Part shown: in pieces, positions 54,615 to 62,562 of the stretch
Layout: each line of letters opens with the position of its first letter
Position numbering within the stretch: position 1 is the stretch's first letter
Made by a program: the position numbers and the translations under genes
The notes under the pieces: generated by a model
What the model was told of the DNA's origin: nothing
The model's input: only the letters and a program-made list of their open reading frames with translations
Databases searched by the model: none
Source: CAZKVJ01 sp964556225
GTDB lineage: Bacteria > Actinomycetota > Acidimicrobiia > Acidimicrobiales > Ilumatobacteraceae
DNA: 64,000 nt
Direction of reading: 5' to 3'
NCBI GenBank assembly: GCA_964556225.1
Contig: CAZKVJ010000007.1
Location: 1-64,000, forward strand

Positions 54615-55207
54615 GCTACGACGACTACGACGACGAGTACGACGAGGACTACGCCGAGGAGTACGCGCACGCCCCCGGTGGTCCTCGGTACATCGGCGAC
54701 GCCGAGACCCTCCTGCGCCGGGCGGTCGACATCATCGCCACCGCCCCCAACGTGCCGCTGTCGTCCACGCCCCGCATCGACCGCGACGAGATCATCGAGC
54801 TGCTGGAGGAGGCGCTCGCCCGCCTTCCCGACGAGCTGCGCCAGGCGCGCTGGATGCTGAAGGAGCGCCAGGAGTTCGTGGCCAAGACCCGCCGCGAGGC
54901 CGACGAGCTGCTCGAGGCGGCACGGGTGCAGGCCGAGCGGATGGTCCAGCGCACCGAGGTCGTGCGGGCCGCCGAGCAGCGGGCCCGGCAGATCATCGAG
55001 ACCGCCGAGACGGACTCCCGCCGGCTGCGCCACGAGACCGAGGACTTCCTCGACCAGCGCCTCGGCAGCTTCGAGATCCTCCTCGACAAGCTCGCCAAGA
55101 CCGTGGCGTCGGGGCGGCACCGGCTGTCGATCGGCGCCCACCGCGAGCCCGAACCGGAGCCCGACGAGGATCCGACGGGCGGGTTCTTCGACCAGGACCG
55201 AGGCTGA
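54611..55207 (+). CDS. DivIVA-like coiled-coil protein (SepIVA-type)
   Basis: The product has 198 residues. The N-terminus is extremely acidic and Tyr-rich (YDDYDDEYDEDYAEEYAHA, residues 3-21). Residues about 60-170 are a long amphipathic coiled coil (LLEEALARLPDELRQARWML, KTRREADELLEAARVQAERM). Between coaD and the yceD-rnc-mutM-smc group this fits the septation factor SepIVA of mycobacteria, which shares neighbours rnc and yceD. The sequence is also like F-ATPase b subunit-type coiled coils, so function is inferred from position. It would act in the cytoplasm at the septum. Confidence 0.7.
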   Translation: MSYDDYDDEYDEDYAEEYAHAPGGPRYIGDAETLLRRAVDIIATAPNVPLSSTPRIDRDEIIELLEEALARLPDELRQARWMLKERQEFVAKTRREADELLEAARVQAERMVQRTEVVRAAEQRARQIIETAETDSRRLRHETEDFLDQRLGSFEILLDKLAKTVASGRHRLSIGAHREPEPEPDEDPTGGFFDQDRG

Positions 55208-55214
55208 GGCGGCC

Positions 55215-55748
55215 GTGGGCCGCCCGCTCGTCGTCAACGTCGCCGAGCTGCTCCGCGAGCCCGGGATCCGGCGCGCCGTGCGCGCTGGCGTCGGTGCCGA
55301 CGAGCTCGAGCTCGACGATCCCCGCCTCGACGCCGGCCGCGCCATCGACGTCGATCTCACTCTGGAGAGCCTCACCGACACCGTGCTGGTGGCGGGCACG
55401 CTGCGCGTGCCGTGGCGGGGCGAGTGCCGGCGCTGCCTCGCGGCGGTCGCCGGCACCACCGAGGTGGGCGTCGACGAGCGCTACCAGCGCGAGGCGACCG
55501 ATCCCGACGCGTTCCCGATCCGCGGTGAGCAGCTCGACCTCACCGCGATGGTCCGCGAACAGGTGCTGCTGGAGCTGGACGTGCCCCGGCTGTGCCGTGA
55601 CGACTGCGCCGGGCTGTGCCCGGTGTGCGGCATCGACCGCAACACCACCGCGTGCGACTGCGACACGTCGGTGACGCACGAGCGCTGGTCGCTGCTCGAC
55701 ACGCTCCGCGACGAGCTGGGCGGCGACGGCGCCGGCGCCGAGTCCTGA
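55215..55748 (+). CDS. YceD/DUF177 family protein
   Basis: The 177-residue product has VNVAELLREPGIRRAV, RGECRRCLAAVAG with a CxxC pair, and DCAGLCPVCGIDRNTTACDC with more cysteines, the usual YceD pattern. YceD accompanies rpmF throughout bacteria and may help 23S rRNA processing. GTG at 55215 follows sepIVA-like by 7 bp. The next gene, rpmF, is 91 bp away, with a terminator-like stem between. Confidence 0.93.
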   Translation: MGRPLVVNVAELLREPGIRRAVRAGVGADELELDDPRLDAGRAIDVDLTLESLTDTVLVAGTLRVPWRGECRRCLAAVAGTTEVGVDERYQREATDPDAFPIRGEQLDLTAMVREQVLLELDVPRLCRDDCAGLCPVCGIDRNTTACDCDTSVTHERWSLLDTLRDELGGDGAGAES

Positions 55749-55763
55749 CCGGCGTTCGCCGGT
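55748..55763 (+). terminator. short GC stem after yceD
   Basis: ACCGGC and GCCGGT pair perfectly around GTTC, starting at the last base of the yceD stop codon and followed by TGCTCC. It may end the coaD-yceD transcript partially. It lies 17 bp before the rpmF -10-like box. Confidence 0.4.
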
Positions 55764-55779
55764 TGCTCCGATCCACCGC

Positions 55780-55785
55780 TATCCT
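55780..55785 (+). promoter_or_regulatory. putative -10 box of rpmF
   Basis: TATCCT is the best -10 match in this region. It gives a leader of about 48 nt to the GTG at 55840. The -35 is not clear. Confidence 0.4.
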
Positions 55786-55800
55786 TCATCCGCCCACTCG

Positions 55801-55820
55801 GGCCCCAGGCATGCGGGGCC
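55801..55820 (+). promoter_or_regulatory. hairpin in the rpmF leader
   Basis: GGCCCC (55801..55806) and GGGGCC (55815..55820) form a perfect 6-bp stem with loop AGGCATGC, between the -10 box and the GGAG ribosome-binding site of rpmF. Like the rpmB leader hairpin, it could be a control element, but a short GC stem also arises by chance. Confidence 0.35.
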
Positions 55821-55839
55821 GAGCGATACGGAGACCATC

Positions 55840-56019
55840 GTGGCCGTTCCCAAGAAGAAGAAGTCGAAGTCGAAGTCGCGCAGTCGCCGGGCCGGCGCCT
55901 GGAAGCTCGGCTCGCCGGCGCGTAGCACCTGCCCGCGATGCGGCAACGCCAAGCTCCCGCACACCGTGTGCCCGTCGTGCGGCTGGTACAAGAACCGCGT
56001 CGCCGTCGACGTCGGCTGA
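55840..56019 (+). CDS. rpmF: 50S ribosomal protein L32
   Basis: The 59-residue product starts AVPKKKKSKSKSRSRR, the basic L32 N-terminus, and contains two zinc pairs, CPRCGNAK and CPSCGWYK. It is a structural protein of the large subunit. GTG at 55840 has GGAG 6 bp upstream. plsX follows 19 bp later, the standard yceD-rpmF-plsX order. Confidence 0.96.
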   Translation: MAVPKKKKSKSKSRSRRAGAWKLGSPARSTCPRCGNAKLPHTVCPSCGWYKNRVAVDVG

Positions 56020-56038
56020 CCCCGGCCACGCACCGCCG

Positions 56039-57004
56039 ATGCTGCCCGTCGCCGTCGACGCCATGGGCGGCGACCACGCCCCCGACCAGATCCTGACCGG
56101 CGCGCGCCAGGCGTCCGAGCGCGGCATCCCCGTCGTGCTCGTCGGTCCTGCGGGCCTCGAGGGCACCGGGGGGCTGGCGCTCATCGAGGCCACCGAGGTC
56201 ATCGCCATGGACGACGACCCCGGAGCCGCGGTGCGCCGCAAGAAGGACTCGACGCTCGTGCGCGCCGCCGAGGCGGTTCGTGACGGGCGGGCCAGCGCCA
56301 TGATCTCGGCCGGCAACACCGGGGCAACGATGGCGTCGGCACTGCTGCGCATGGGTCGCATCAAGGGGGTGAAGCGTCCGGCCATCGCCACGCCGATCCC
56401 GGTGCCGGGCTCCACGCCCACCGTGCTGCTCGACGCCGGCGCCAACGCCGAGGTGCAGCCGGACTGGCTGGTGCAGTTCGCCCTGATGGGCCACGTCTAC
56501 GCCCGCTCACGCTTCGGCATCGATCGGCCGCGCATCGGGCTGCTGTCGATCGGCGAGGAGCCGGGCAAGGGGGACACCCTCCGGAAGGAGGCGTTCGCGC
56601 TGCTCGACGGTGCCTCGAACATCGACTTCGTGGGCAACGTCGAGGGCCGCGACGTGATGTCCCAGGACGTCGACGTGGTGGTAACGGACGGCTTCACCGG
56701 CAACGTCGTGCTGAAGACGCTCGAGGGTGGTCTGAAGACCATGATCGGGGCGCTGTTCTCGGCGTTCGGCTCGTCGCCGGAGTACCAGGCGCATGCCGAT
56801 GCACTGATGCCGGCGCTGCTGCCCCTCTACGAGGCCTTCGATCCCGAGACCTACGGCGGGGCCATCCTGCTCGGCGTCGACGGGGTGTGCATCATCGCCC
56901 ACGGTTCGTCGAGCGCCCGTGCCATCGAGAACGGCATCGCCGTGGCGCGCGAGATGGTCGAGGTCGACATGGTGGGTCAGATCCGCGCCGCGGTGTCGGA
57001 GTAG
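56039..57004 (+). CDS. plsX: phosphate acyltransferase PlsX
   Basis: The 321-residue product begins LPVAVDAMGGDHAPDQIL, the PlsX start, and has SAGNTGATMASALLRMGRI, LLDAGANAEVQPDWLVQFA, VVTDGFTGNVVLKTLEG and GAILLGVDGVCIIAHGSS. It converts acyl-ACP and phosphate to acyl phosphate for phospholipid synthesis, working with acpP encoded 42 bp downstream. Confidence 0.97.
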   Translation: MLPVAVDAMGGDHAPDQILTGARQASERGIPVVLVGPAGLEGTGGLALIEATEVIAMDDDPGAAVRRKKDSTLVRAAEAVRDGRASAMISAGNTGATMASALLRMGRIKGVKRPAIATPIPVPGSTPTVLLDAGANAEVQPDWLVQFALMGHVYARSRFGIDRPRIGLLSIGEEPGKGDTLRKEAFALLDGASNIDFVGNVEGRDVMSQDVDVVVTDGFTGNVVLKTLEGGLKTMIGALFSAFGSSPEYQAHADALMPALLPLYEAFDPETYGGAILLGVDGVCIIAHGSSSARAIENGIAVAREMVEVDMVGQIRAAVSE

Positions 57005-57046
57005 CGTGGCGGCGACCGCCGCAACCCGCCGCCACAGGAGGACGCC

Positions 57047-57343
57047 GTGCCCGCCGAGACCCACGTCGAACAGGGTCCGCTCGATCGCAACGCCATCTTC
57101 GAGCTGATCCGCGATCGGCTGGCCGACATCTTGGAGATCGACCCGGCCGGGATCTCGGAGGGGCAGTCCTTCGCCGACGATCTCGACGCCGACTCGCTCG
57201 CGCTCATCGAGCTGGTCGAGGCGCTCGAGGAGGAGCTGGGCGAGCGCACCGTCGGGTTCCGCATCGAGGACGAGGACCTCGAGGACCTGAAGACCGTTCG
57301 CGACGCCGTCGACTACGTGTACGGGCGCGTCTCGGGGGGCTGA
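57047..57343 (+). CDS. acpP: acyl carrier protein
   Basis: The 98-residue product has the phosphopantetheine site DADSLALIELVEALEEE with the Ser near residue 50 and a highly acidic helix set. The N-terminal extension of about 17 residues is longer than in E. coli ACP. The DSLAL form of the site replaces the common DSLDT/V. AGGAGG sits 5 bp before the GTG start. The gene carries fatty acyl groups for synthesis and for PlsX. Confidence 0.93.
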   Translation: MPAETHVEQGPLDRNAIFELIRDRLADILEIDPAGISEGQSFADDLDADSLALIELVEALEEELGERTVGFRIEDEDLEDLKTVRDAVDYVYGRVSGG

Positions 57344-57349
57344 GCCCCG

Positions 57350-58066
57350 GTGACCGGTCGCGCCGGCGCTCGCCGCGACGGGCCCGACCTCGACGGCCTC
57401 GCGGTCCGGCTCGGCTATCGCTTCGCCGACCCGTCGTTGTTGCGGCGGGCCATGGCGCACCGCTCGTACTGCGCCGAGGTGCCAGGTGAGACGTCGAACG
57501 AGCGCCTCGAGTTCCTCGGCGATGCGGTGCTCGGCTGGGTGGTGGCGGACATCGCCTACCGTCGCCACGGGGACCTGCCGGAGGGCAAGCTGACCGACCT
57601 CCGCAAGAGCGTCGTGAACTCGGCGGCGCTCGCCGAGGTGGCGCTCGAGCTGGAGCTCGGCCACCGACTGCTGCTGGGCAAGGGCGAGGACGCCGCCGGT
57701 GGCCGGGCCAAACCGTCGATCCTGTCCGACGCGCTGGAGGCGACCATCGGAGCCGTCTACCTCGACGGCGGTGCGGCGCGCGCGTACGAGCTGGTCGAGC
57801 GCCTCGTCGGGGAGCGCTTGGCGATCGCTGCCCAGCAGCTCGACCAGCTCGACCGCAAGACCCAGCTGCAGGAGCTGGCCGCCCGGCTCCACGACAGTGC
57901 GCCCGTGTACGTCCTGCGCGAGGAGGGACCCGACCACGCCAAGCGCTTCTACGCCACCGTGTACGTCGGGGGGCGGGCGGTCGGCGAGGGTGAGGGCCGG
58001 TCGAAGAAGACGGCGGAGCAGGCCGCGGCGGCTGCGGCGTGCGCGCTGCTGACCGCCACCGGCTGA
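57350..58066 (+). CDS. rnc: ribonuclease III
   Basis: The 238-residue product has the RNase III signature NERLEFLGDAVLGWVVAD (residues about 46-63), DALEATIGAVYLDGG with the second metal Glu, and a C-terminal double-stranded RNA-binding domain (KTQLQELAARLH, GEGEGRSKKTAEQAAAAAAC). It processes rRNA and degrades structured RNA. It starts 7 bp after acpP with GTG at 57350. Confidence 0.96.
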   Translation: MTGRAGARRDGPDLDGLAVRLGYRFADPSLLRRAMAHRSYCAEVPGETSNERLEFLGDAVLGWVVADIAYRRHGDLPEGKLTDLRKSVVNSAALAEVALELELGHRLLLGKGEDAAGGRAKPSILSDALEATIGAVYLDGGAARAYELVERLVGERLAIAAQQLDQLDRKTQLQELAARLHDSAPVYVLREEGPDHAKRFYATVYVGGRAVGEGEGRSKKTAEQAAAAAACALLTATG

Positions 58067-58069
58067 GCC

Positions 58070-58921
58070 GTGCCCGAGCTGCCGGAGGTCGAGACGGTTC
58101 GGCGCGGCCTCGACGCGCACGTGGTGGGCCGGCGCGTCCTCGACGTGGAGGTGGGACGCGAGCGGACCGTTCGCCGCACCAGCCGTGAGGCGCTGATCCA
58201 CGAGCTGCGAGGCGCTCGGGTCGTGGCGGCGTGGCGCCGGGGGAAGTACCTCGTGCTCCCGCTCGACACCGGCGACGCCGTGATGGTGCACCTCCGGATG
58301 AGCGGCCAGCTGCTGGTGGCCCCCGTCGGGTCGCCCCGCCCCGCGCACACCCACGTGGTGGCCCGGCTGTCCTCCGGTGGTGGCCACCCGGAGGAGGAGC
58401 TGCGCTTCGTGGACCCCAGGACGTTCGGCGAGGTCGTGGTGTTCGATCCGCAGCGAGCGGCGGTGGAGGTGCCCGAGCTGGCCCGGCTCGGCGTCGACCC
58501 GATCGCCGACGGGCTCGACCGGGCCACGCTGCGGCGGCTGGTGCTGGGCCGGCGCCGCCAGCTCAAGGCGCTGCTGCTCGACCAGCAGGTGATCGCCGGG
58601 ATCGGCAACATCTATGCGGACGAGATCCTGCACGGCGCCCGGCTCCACCCCGAGCGCGTCTCCGCCACGCTGACCGGGCGGGAGATCACCGGTCTGCACC
58701 GATCCCTCCACGGTGTGCTCGAGGCCGCCATCGGTGCCGGCGGGTCGTCGCTGCGAGACGCCCAGTACGTCGACCTGATGGGCGACACCGGCGGCTACCA
58801 GCAGTTCCACCAGGTGGTCGACCGGGCCGGCGCGCCGTGCAACCGCTGCGGCCGGGGGCGCATCGAGCGCCGCGTCGTAGCCGGGCGCGCCACCTATCTG
58901 TGTCCCCGCTGCCAGCGCTGA
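58070..58921 (+). CDS. mutM: formamidopyrimidine-DNA glycosylase
   Basis: The 283-residue product starts PELPEVETVRRGL after the initiating residue, giving the catalytic Pro and Glu. The Lys in RRGKYLVLPL, HLRMSGQLLV, the DEILHGARLHP region and the zinc finger CNRCGRGRIERRVV with CPRCQR complete the family. It removes 8-oxoguanine and formamidopyrimidines from DNA. GTG at 58070 follows the rnc stop by 3 bp. Confidence 0.96.
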   Translation: MPELPEVETVRRGLDAHVVGRRVLDVEVGRERTVRRTSREALIHELRGARVVAAWRRGKYLVLPLDTGDAVMVHLRMSGQLLVAPVGSPRPAHTHVVARLSSGGGHPEEELRFVDPRTFGEVVVFDPQRAAVEVPELARLGVDPIADGLDRATLRRLVLGRRRQLKALLLDQQVIAGIGNIYADEILHGARLHPERVSATLTGREITGLHRSLHGVLEAAIGAGGSSLRDAQYVDLMGDTGGYQQFHQVVDRAGAPCNRCGRGRIERRVVAGRATYLCPRCQR

Positions 58922-58958
58922 GCGCCGGGCGCTGCCAGGTGGCCGGCAGTTCGTCGGG

Positions 58959-58964
58959 TAGGGT
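58959..58964 (+). promoter_or_regulatory. putative -10 box of smc
   Basis: TAGGGT ends 11 nt before the GTG at 58976, giving a leader of only about 4 nt. No Shine-Dalgarno is seen. Confidence 0.38.
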
Positions 58965-58975
58965 CGGCGCCTGCC

Positions 58976-61900
58976 GTGTTCCTGAAGACCCTCACCCTCA
59001 AAGGCTTCAAGTCCTTCGCAGATACGACCGCCCTGGAGCTCGAGCCGGGGGTCACCGTGGTCGTCGGACCGAACGGGTCCGGCAAGTCGAACGTGGTCGA
59101 TGCCATCGCCTGGGTGCTCGGAGCACAGGCGCCGAGCGCCGTGCGCAGCCAGAAGATGGACGACGTCATCTTCGCCGGCACCGCCAAGCGACCGGCGCTG
59201 GGGCGGGCCGAGGTCGGGCTCACGATCGACAACTCGAACGCCGTCCTGCCCATCGAGTTCACCGAGGTCACCGTCAGCCGCACGCTGTTCCGCACCGGCG
59301 AGAGCGAGTACGCCATCAATGGGGTGCCGTGCCGGCTGCTCGACGTGCAGGAGCTGCTCTCCGACGCCGGCGTGGGGCGCCAGCAGCACGTCATCGTCAG
59401 CCAGGGCCAGATCGACGCCGTCTTGAACGCCCGCCCGGAGGACCGCCGCTCGATCATCGAGGAAGCCGCCGGCGTCTTGAAGTTCCGCAAGCGCAAGGAG
59501 AAGGCCGAGCGTCGCCTGGACGCCACCGAGGCGAGCCTGCTGCGCGTGCAGGACCTGCTGCGCGAGGTGCGTCGCCAGCTGCGCCCGCTCGAGCGCCAGG
59601 CCGAGGCCGCCCGCCGCCATGGGGACCTCGTGGCCGAGCTGCACACGATGCGGGTCTTCCTGGCCGGTCGCGAGATCGCGTCACTGAGAGCCCGCCTGAC
59701 AGCGCTGGCCGGCGACGAGCAGCAGGCGGTCGCGGTCGAGCGAGAGCTGCGGGCCGAGCTCGCTCGCCTCGACACCGAGGTGATGGCCGTCGAGTCCCAG
59801 CTGGCGGCCCGAGGTGACACCGACATCGGTGACGAGCTGCTGCGCGTCGAGCAGCTGCGCGAGCGGGCGCGGGGCATCTCGGCGGTCATCGCCGAGCGCC
59901 GCCGGGCGATGGAGCGAGACCGGGGACAGCTGATGGACGCGGGGGTGGTGGCCACGCTCGAGGCCGAGGCGGCCCGGCTGCGCGAGGAGCTCGCGGCGGT
60001 ATCGGCCGAACTGGCCACGATCGGTCCGATCGCCGAGCAGCTGGCCGAGGACGAGGAGGCGTTCGCCCGAGAGCGCGACGGTGCGCTTCCGGAGATCGAC
60101 GAGGTCGCCCCGGCCGAGACTGCCGCCAGTGCGGCGGCCGAGGTGCGCGGCGAGCTGCGCAGCGTGCTGATCGGCCTCGAGCAGGCCGAGGGCGAGGAGC
60201 GGCGCCTGTCGGCGCGTCTGGGGCACCAGCGCGAACGCCTGCAACGGCTCGAGGCCGAGCAGGCCCGGCTGCGGGGCGAGTGCGAGCACGCGGAGAAGGT
60301 CGAAGCGCCGCTCGTCGCCGAGGTCGAGGCCGCCGAGTCCCGTCGCGCTGGCGCCGAGTCCAGCGTCGACGCCGCCGTCGCCGCCAGGGCCGGCGCTGCG
60401 GCCGAGCTCGCCCAGTGGCAGGCACGCAGCGAGGCGCTGCAGCTGGCGCTCGACCACGCTCACGATCGTGCCGGCGCCCAGCAGCTCAGCGGGCTCGAGG
60501 GCGTGCTCGGCACCCTGCTCGACCTCGTCGAGATCGACGAGGGGTGGGAGCCGGCGGTGGAGGCGGCGCTCGGCGAGGCGGTGCTCGCCGTCGTCGTGGC
60601 CGACCCCGCCGCTGCTCGTCGGGCGCTCGAGCACCTCCGCTCCGTGGACGGCAACGGCGCTGTCCTGAGCCTCGGTGTGCAGCCGGCGGCGGCGGTGCCG
60701 ACCATCCGCGACGGCCTGCCGGTGCGCGGCCACGTCCAGGCTCGTCGAGGGCTCGACGGATCACACGGCGTCGACGCCGTCCTCGACGGCCTGCTCGGCT
60801 CCGCAGTGCGCATCGACGACTGGTCGCAGGCGCTCGACCGAGCACTCGACCATCCCGGTTCGATCGTGGTCACCGGCCGCGGTGATCGCTTCGGCGCCAG
60901 CGGGTGGCGGGTGGGTGCCGGCGGCGGCGGGGCGACCGCCGCGGCCCTCGAGGAGGCGGCCGAACGGGTGCGCACCGCCACCGAGGCGCTTGCCCGCCGG
61001 GAGGCCGAGGTGCAGCGAGCCGGCGCCGAGCTGGCCGCCGCCCGCCAGAGCGAGTCCGACGTGCTGCGCCGGCTCGACCTGAACGACGCCGCCTTCACGG
61101 CGGCGGCCGACGGTCTCGCCCGGGTGCAGGGCGAGCGGCGCGAGGCGGCTGCTGAGATCGAGACGCTGGAGCGGGCGGCGGCTGAGCTCGCCGAGCGGGT
61201 CGAGCGCGAGCGGCGCCGCCGGGCCGAGCTCGAGTCGCAGCTTCCCGCGCTCGAAGCCGACGAGGCCGCCGAGGCTGCTGCCGCCCGGGCCAGGGGCGAG
61301 GCGCGGGCACGCATCGATGCCCGGGCCGCCGAGCTCGCCGGGCGGCGCAAGGATCTCGAGGTTCGCAGTGCCGGCCTCGCCGAGCGGCAGACGTTCCTGG
61401 AGCGCCGCCTCGCCGAGACCGAACGGCGCCTCGAAGCCGACGTGGTCGCTCGGGTGGAGGCGGCCGAGCGCCGGATCCGCCTGGAGCGCGCGCTCGAGGC
61501 GCTGACCCGGCTCTCCGATCTCGTCGACCGGCATCGCAGCGTCGTCGAGACCCGCTTCGCCGAGCTTCAGGAGCAGCGCCGCCGCCAGAGCGACGTGGTG
61601 CGGGCGCTGGTCGCCCACCTCGACGAGCTGCGCCGCGACCGCACCGCTGCCGAGCGCTCGCTCGACGAGACGCGAGAGCGCAGCCGCCGCATCGAGATCG
61701 AGGAAGCCGAGGCGAGGATGCGCCTCGAGGCTGCTGTCGAGACGCTGCGACGTGACCTCGACGCCGAACCCGAGGTGGCCGAGGCGGCGGAGGTGCCGGT
61801 CGTGCCGGAGGGCTCGAACCCGGCACAGCGGGTCCGCGAGCTCGAGCGCGAGCTCCGCTTGCTCGGCCCGATCAACCCGTTGGCACTCGAGGAGTTCACG

Positions 61901-62476
61901 GAGCTGCAGGAGCGTCACCGCTTCCTCGAAGTGCAGCTCGAGGACGTGCGCACCACCCGGCGAGAGCTCTTGCGGGTCATCAAGGCCGTCGACCAGGAGA
62001 TCCAGTCCACGTTCGCCGCGGCGTTCGCCGATGTGGCCGACAACTTCTCTACGCTGTTCGCCACGCTGTTCCCGGGCGGCACCGGCCGGCTGGTGCTCAC
62101 GAACCCCGACGACCTGCTGAGCACCGGGATCGAGGTCGAGGCCAAGCCGAGCGGCAAGAACGTGAAGAAGCTGTCGCTGCTCTCGGGCGGTGAGCGCTCG
62201 CTCACGGCGCTCGCCTACCTCTTCGCCGTGTTCCGCAGCCGGCCGTCGCCGTTCTACGTGATGGACGAGGTGGAGGCGGCGCTCGACGACGTCAACCTGC
62301 ACCGTTTCCTCGGCCTGATCGACGAGTTCCGCCGAGAGGCCCAGCTGCTCATCGTGAGCCACCAGAAGCGCACGATGGAGGCCGCCGACTGCCTGCTCGG
62401 GGTGAGCATGCAGCCGGGCGGGTCGTCGAAGGTCGTCACCGAGCGGGGCCACGCCGCCGCCCGCGGCACCGCCTGA
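58976..62476 (+). CDS. smc: chromosome segregation protein SMC
   Basis: The 1166-residue product has the N-terminal head with Walker A VGPNGSGKSNVVDAIAWVLG (residues about 31-50), a long coiled coil, a hinge region near residues 500-610 (LSGLEGVLGTLLDLVEIDEG and GNGAVLSLG), a second coiled coil, and the C-terminal head with signature LLSGGERSLTALAYLFAV and Walker B FYVMDEVEAALDD. It folds and segregates the chromosome with ScpA/ScpB, which are not in this window. ftsY, which usually follows smc in actinobacteria, is replaced by an unrelated ABC transporter. Confidence 0.96.
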   Translation: MFLKTLTLKGFKSFADTTALELEPGVTVVVGPNGSGKSNVVDAIAWVLGAQAPSAVRSQKMDDVIFAGTAKRPALGRAEVGLTIDNSNAVLPIEFTEVTVSRTLFRTGESEYAINGVPCRLLDVQELLSDAGVGRQQHVIVSQGQIDAVLNARPEDRRSIIEEAAGVLKFRKRKEKAERRLDATEASLLRVQDLLREVRRQLRPLERQAEAARRHGDLVAELHTMRVFLAGREIASLRARLTALAGDEQQAVAVERELRAELARLDTEVMAVESQLAARGDTDIGDELLRVEQLRERARGISAVIAERRRAMERDRGQLMDAGVVATLEAEAARLREELAAVSAELATIGPIAEQLAEDEEAFARERDGALPEIDEVAPAETAASAAAEVRGELRSVLIGLEQAEGEERRLSARLGHQRERLQRLEAEQARLRGECEHAEKVEAPLVAEVEAAESRRAGAESSVDAAVAARAGAAAELAQWQARSEALQLALDHAHDRAGAQQLSGLEGVLGTLLDLVEIDEGWEPAVEAALGEAVLAVVVADPAAARRALEHLRSVDGNGAVLSLGVQPAAAVPTIRDGLPVRGHVQARRGLDGSHGVDAVLDGLLGSAVRIDDWSQALDRALDHPGSIVVTGRGDRFGASGWRVGAGGGGATAAALEEAAERVRTATEALARREAEVQRAGAELAAARQSESDVLRRLDLNDAAFTAAADGLARVQGERREAAAEIETLERAAAELAERVERERRRRAELESQLPALEADEAAEAAAARARGEARARIDARAAELAGRRKDLEVRSAGLAERQTFLERRLAETERRLEADVVARVEAAERRIRLERALEALTRLSDLVDRHRSVVETRFAELQEQRRRQSDVVRALVAHLDELRRDRTAAERSLDETRERSRRIEIEEAEARMRLEAAVETLRRDLDAEPEVAEAAEVPVVPEGSNPAQRVRELERELRLLGPINPLALEEFTELQERHRFLEVQLEDVRTTRRELLRVIKAVDQEIQSTFAAAFADVADNFSTLFATLFPGGTGRLVLTNPDDLLSTGIEVEAKPSGKNVKKLSLLSGGERSLTALAYLFAVFRSRPSPFYVMDEVEAALDDVNLHRFLGLIDEFRREAQLLIVSHQKRTMEAADCLLGVSMQPGGSSKVVTERGHAAARGTA

Positions 62477-62506
62477 GGGTTGCTTCCGCGCTTCGCAGGG
62501 AACGAC

Positions 62507-62512
62507 TATCGT
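62507..62512 (+). promoter_or_regulatory. putative -10 box of the polyamine ABC operon
   Basis: TATCGT matches TANNNT, 51 bp before the start of the ATPase gene, inside a short ACGAC/GTCGT inverted repeat. The leader has a strong GAGGAGGGGGA ribosome-binding site. Confidence 0.35.
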
Positions 62513-62562
62513 CGTCTGGATCGCCGGCCACGACGTGGTTCGGTGGTCCGAGGAGGGGGAGA

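Noticed and set aside
56507..59644. A very long minus-strand open frame (over 1000 codons) opposite plsX, acpP, rnc, mutM and smc
   Set aside because: It is a GC-rich shadow of five real genes with full family motifs; the translation is Arg/Ala/Pro/His-rich without domains.
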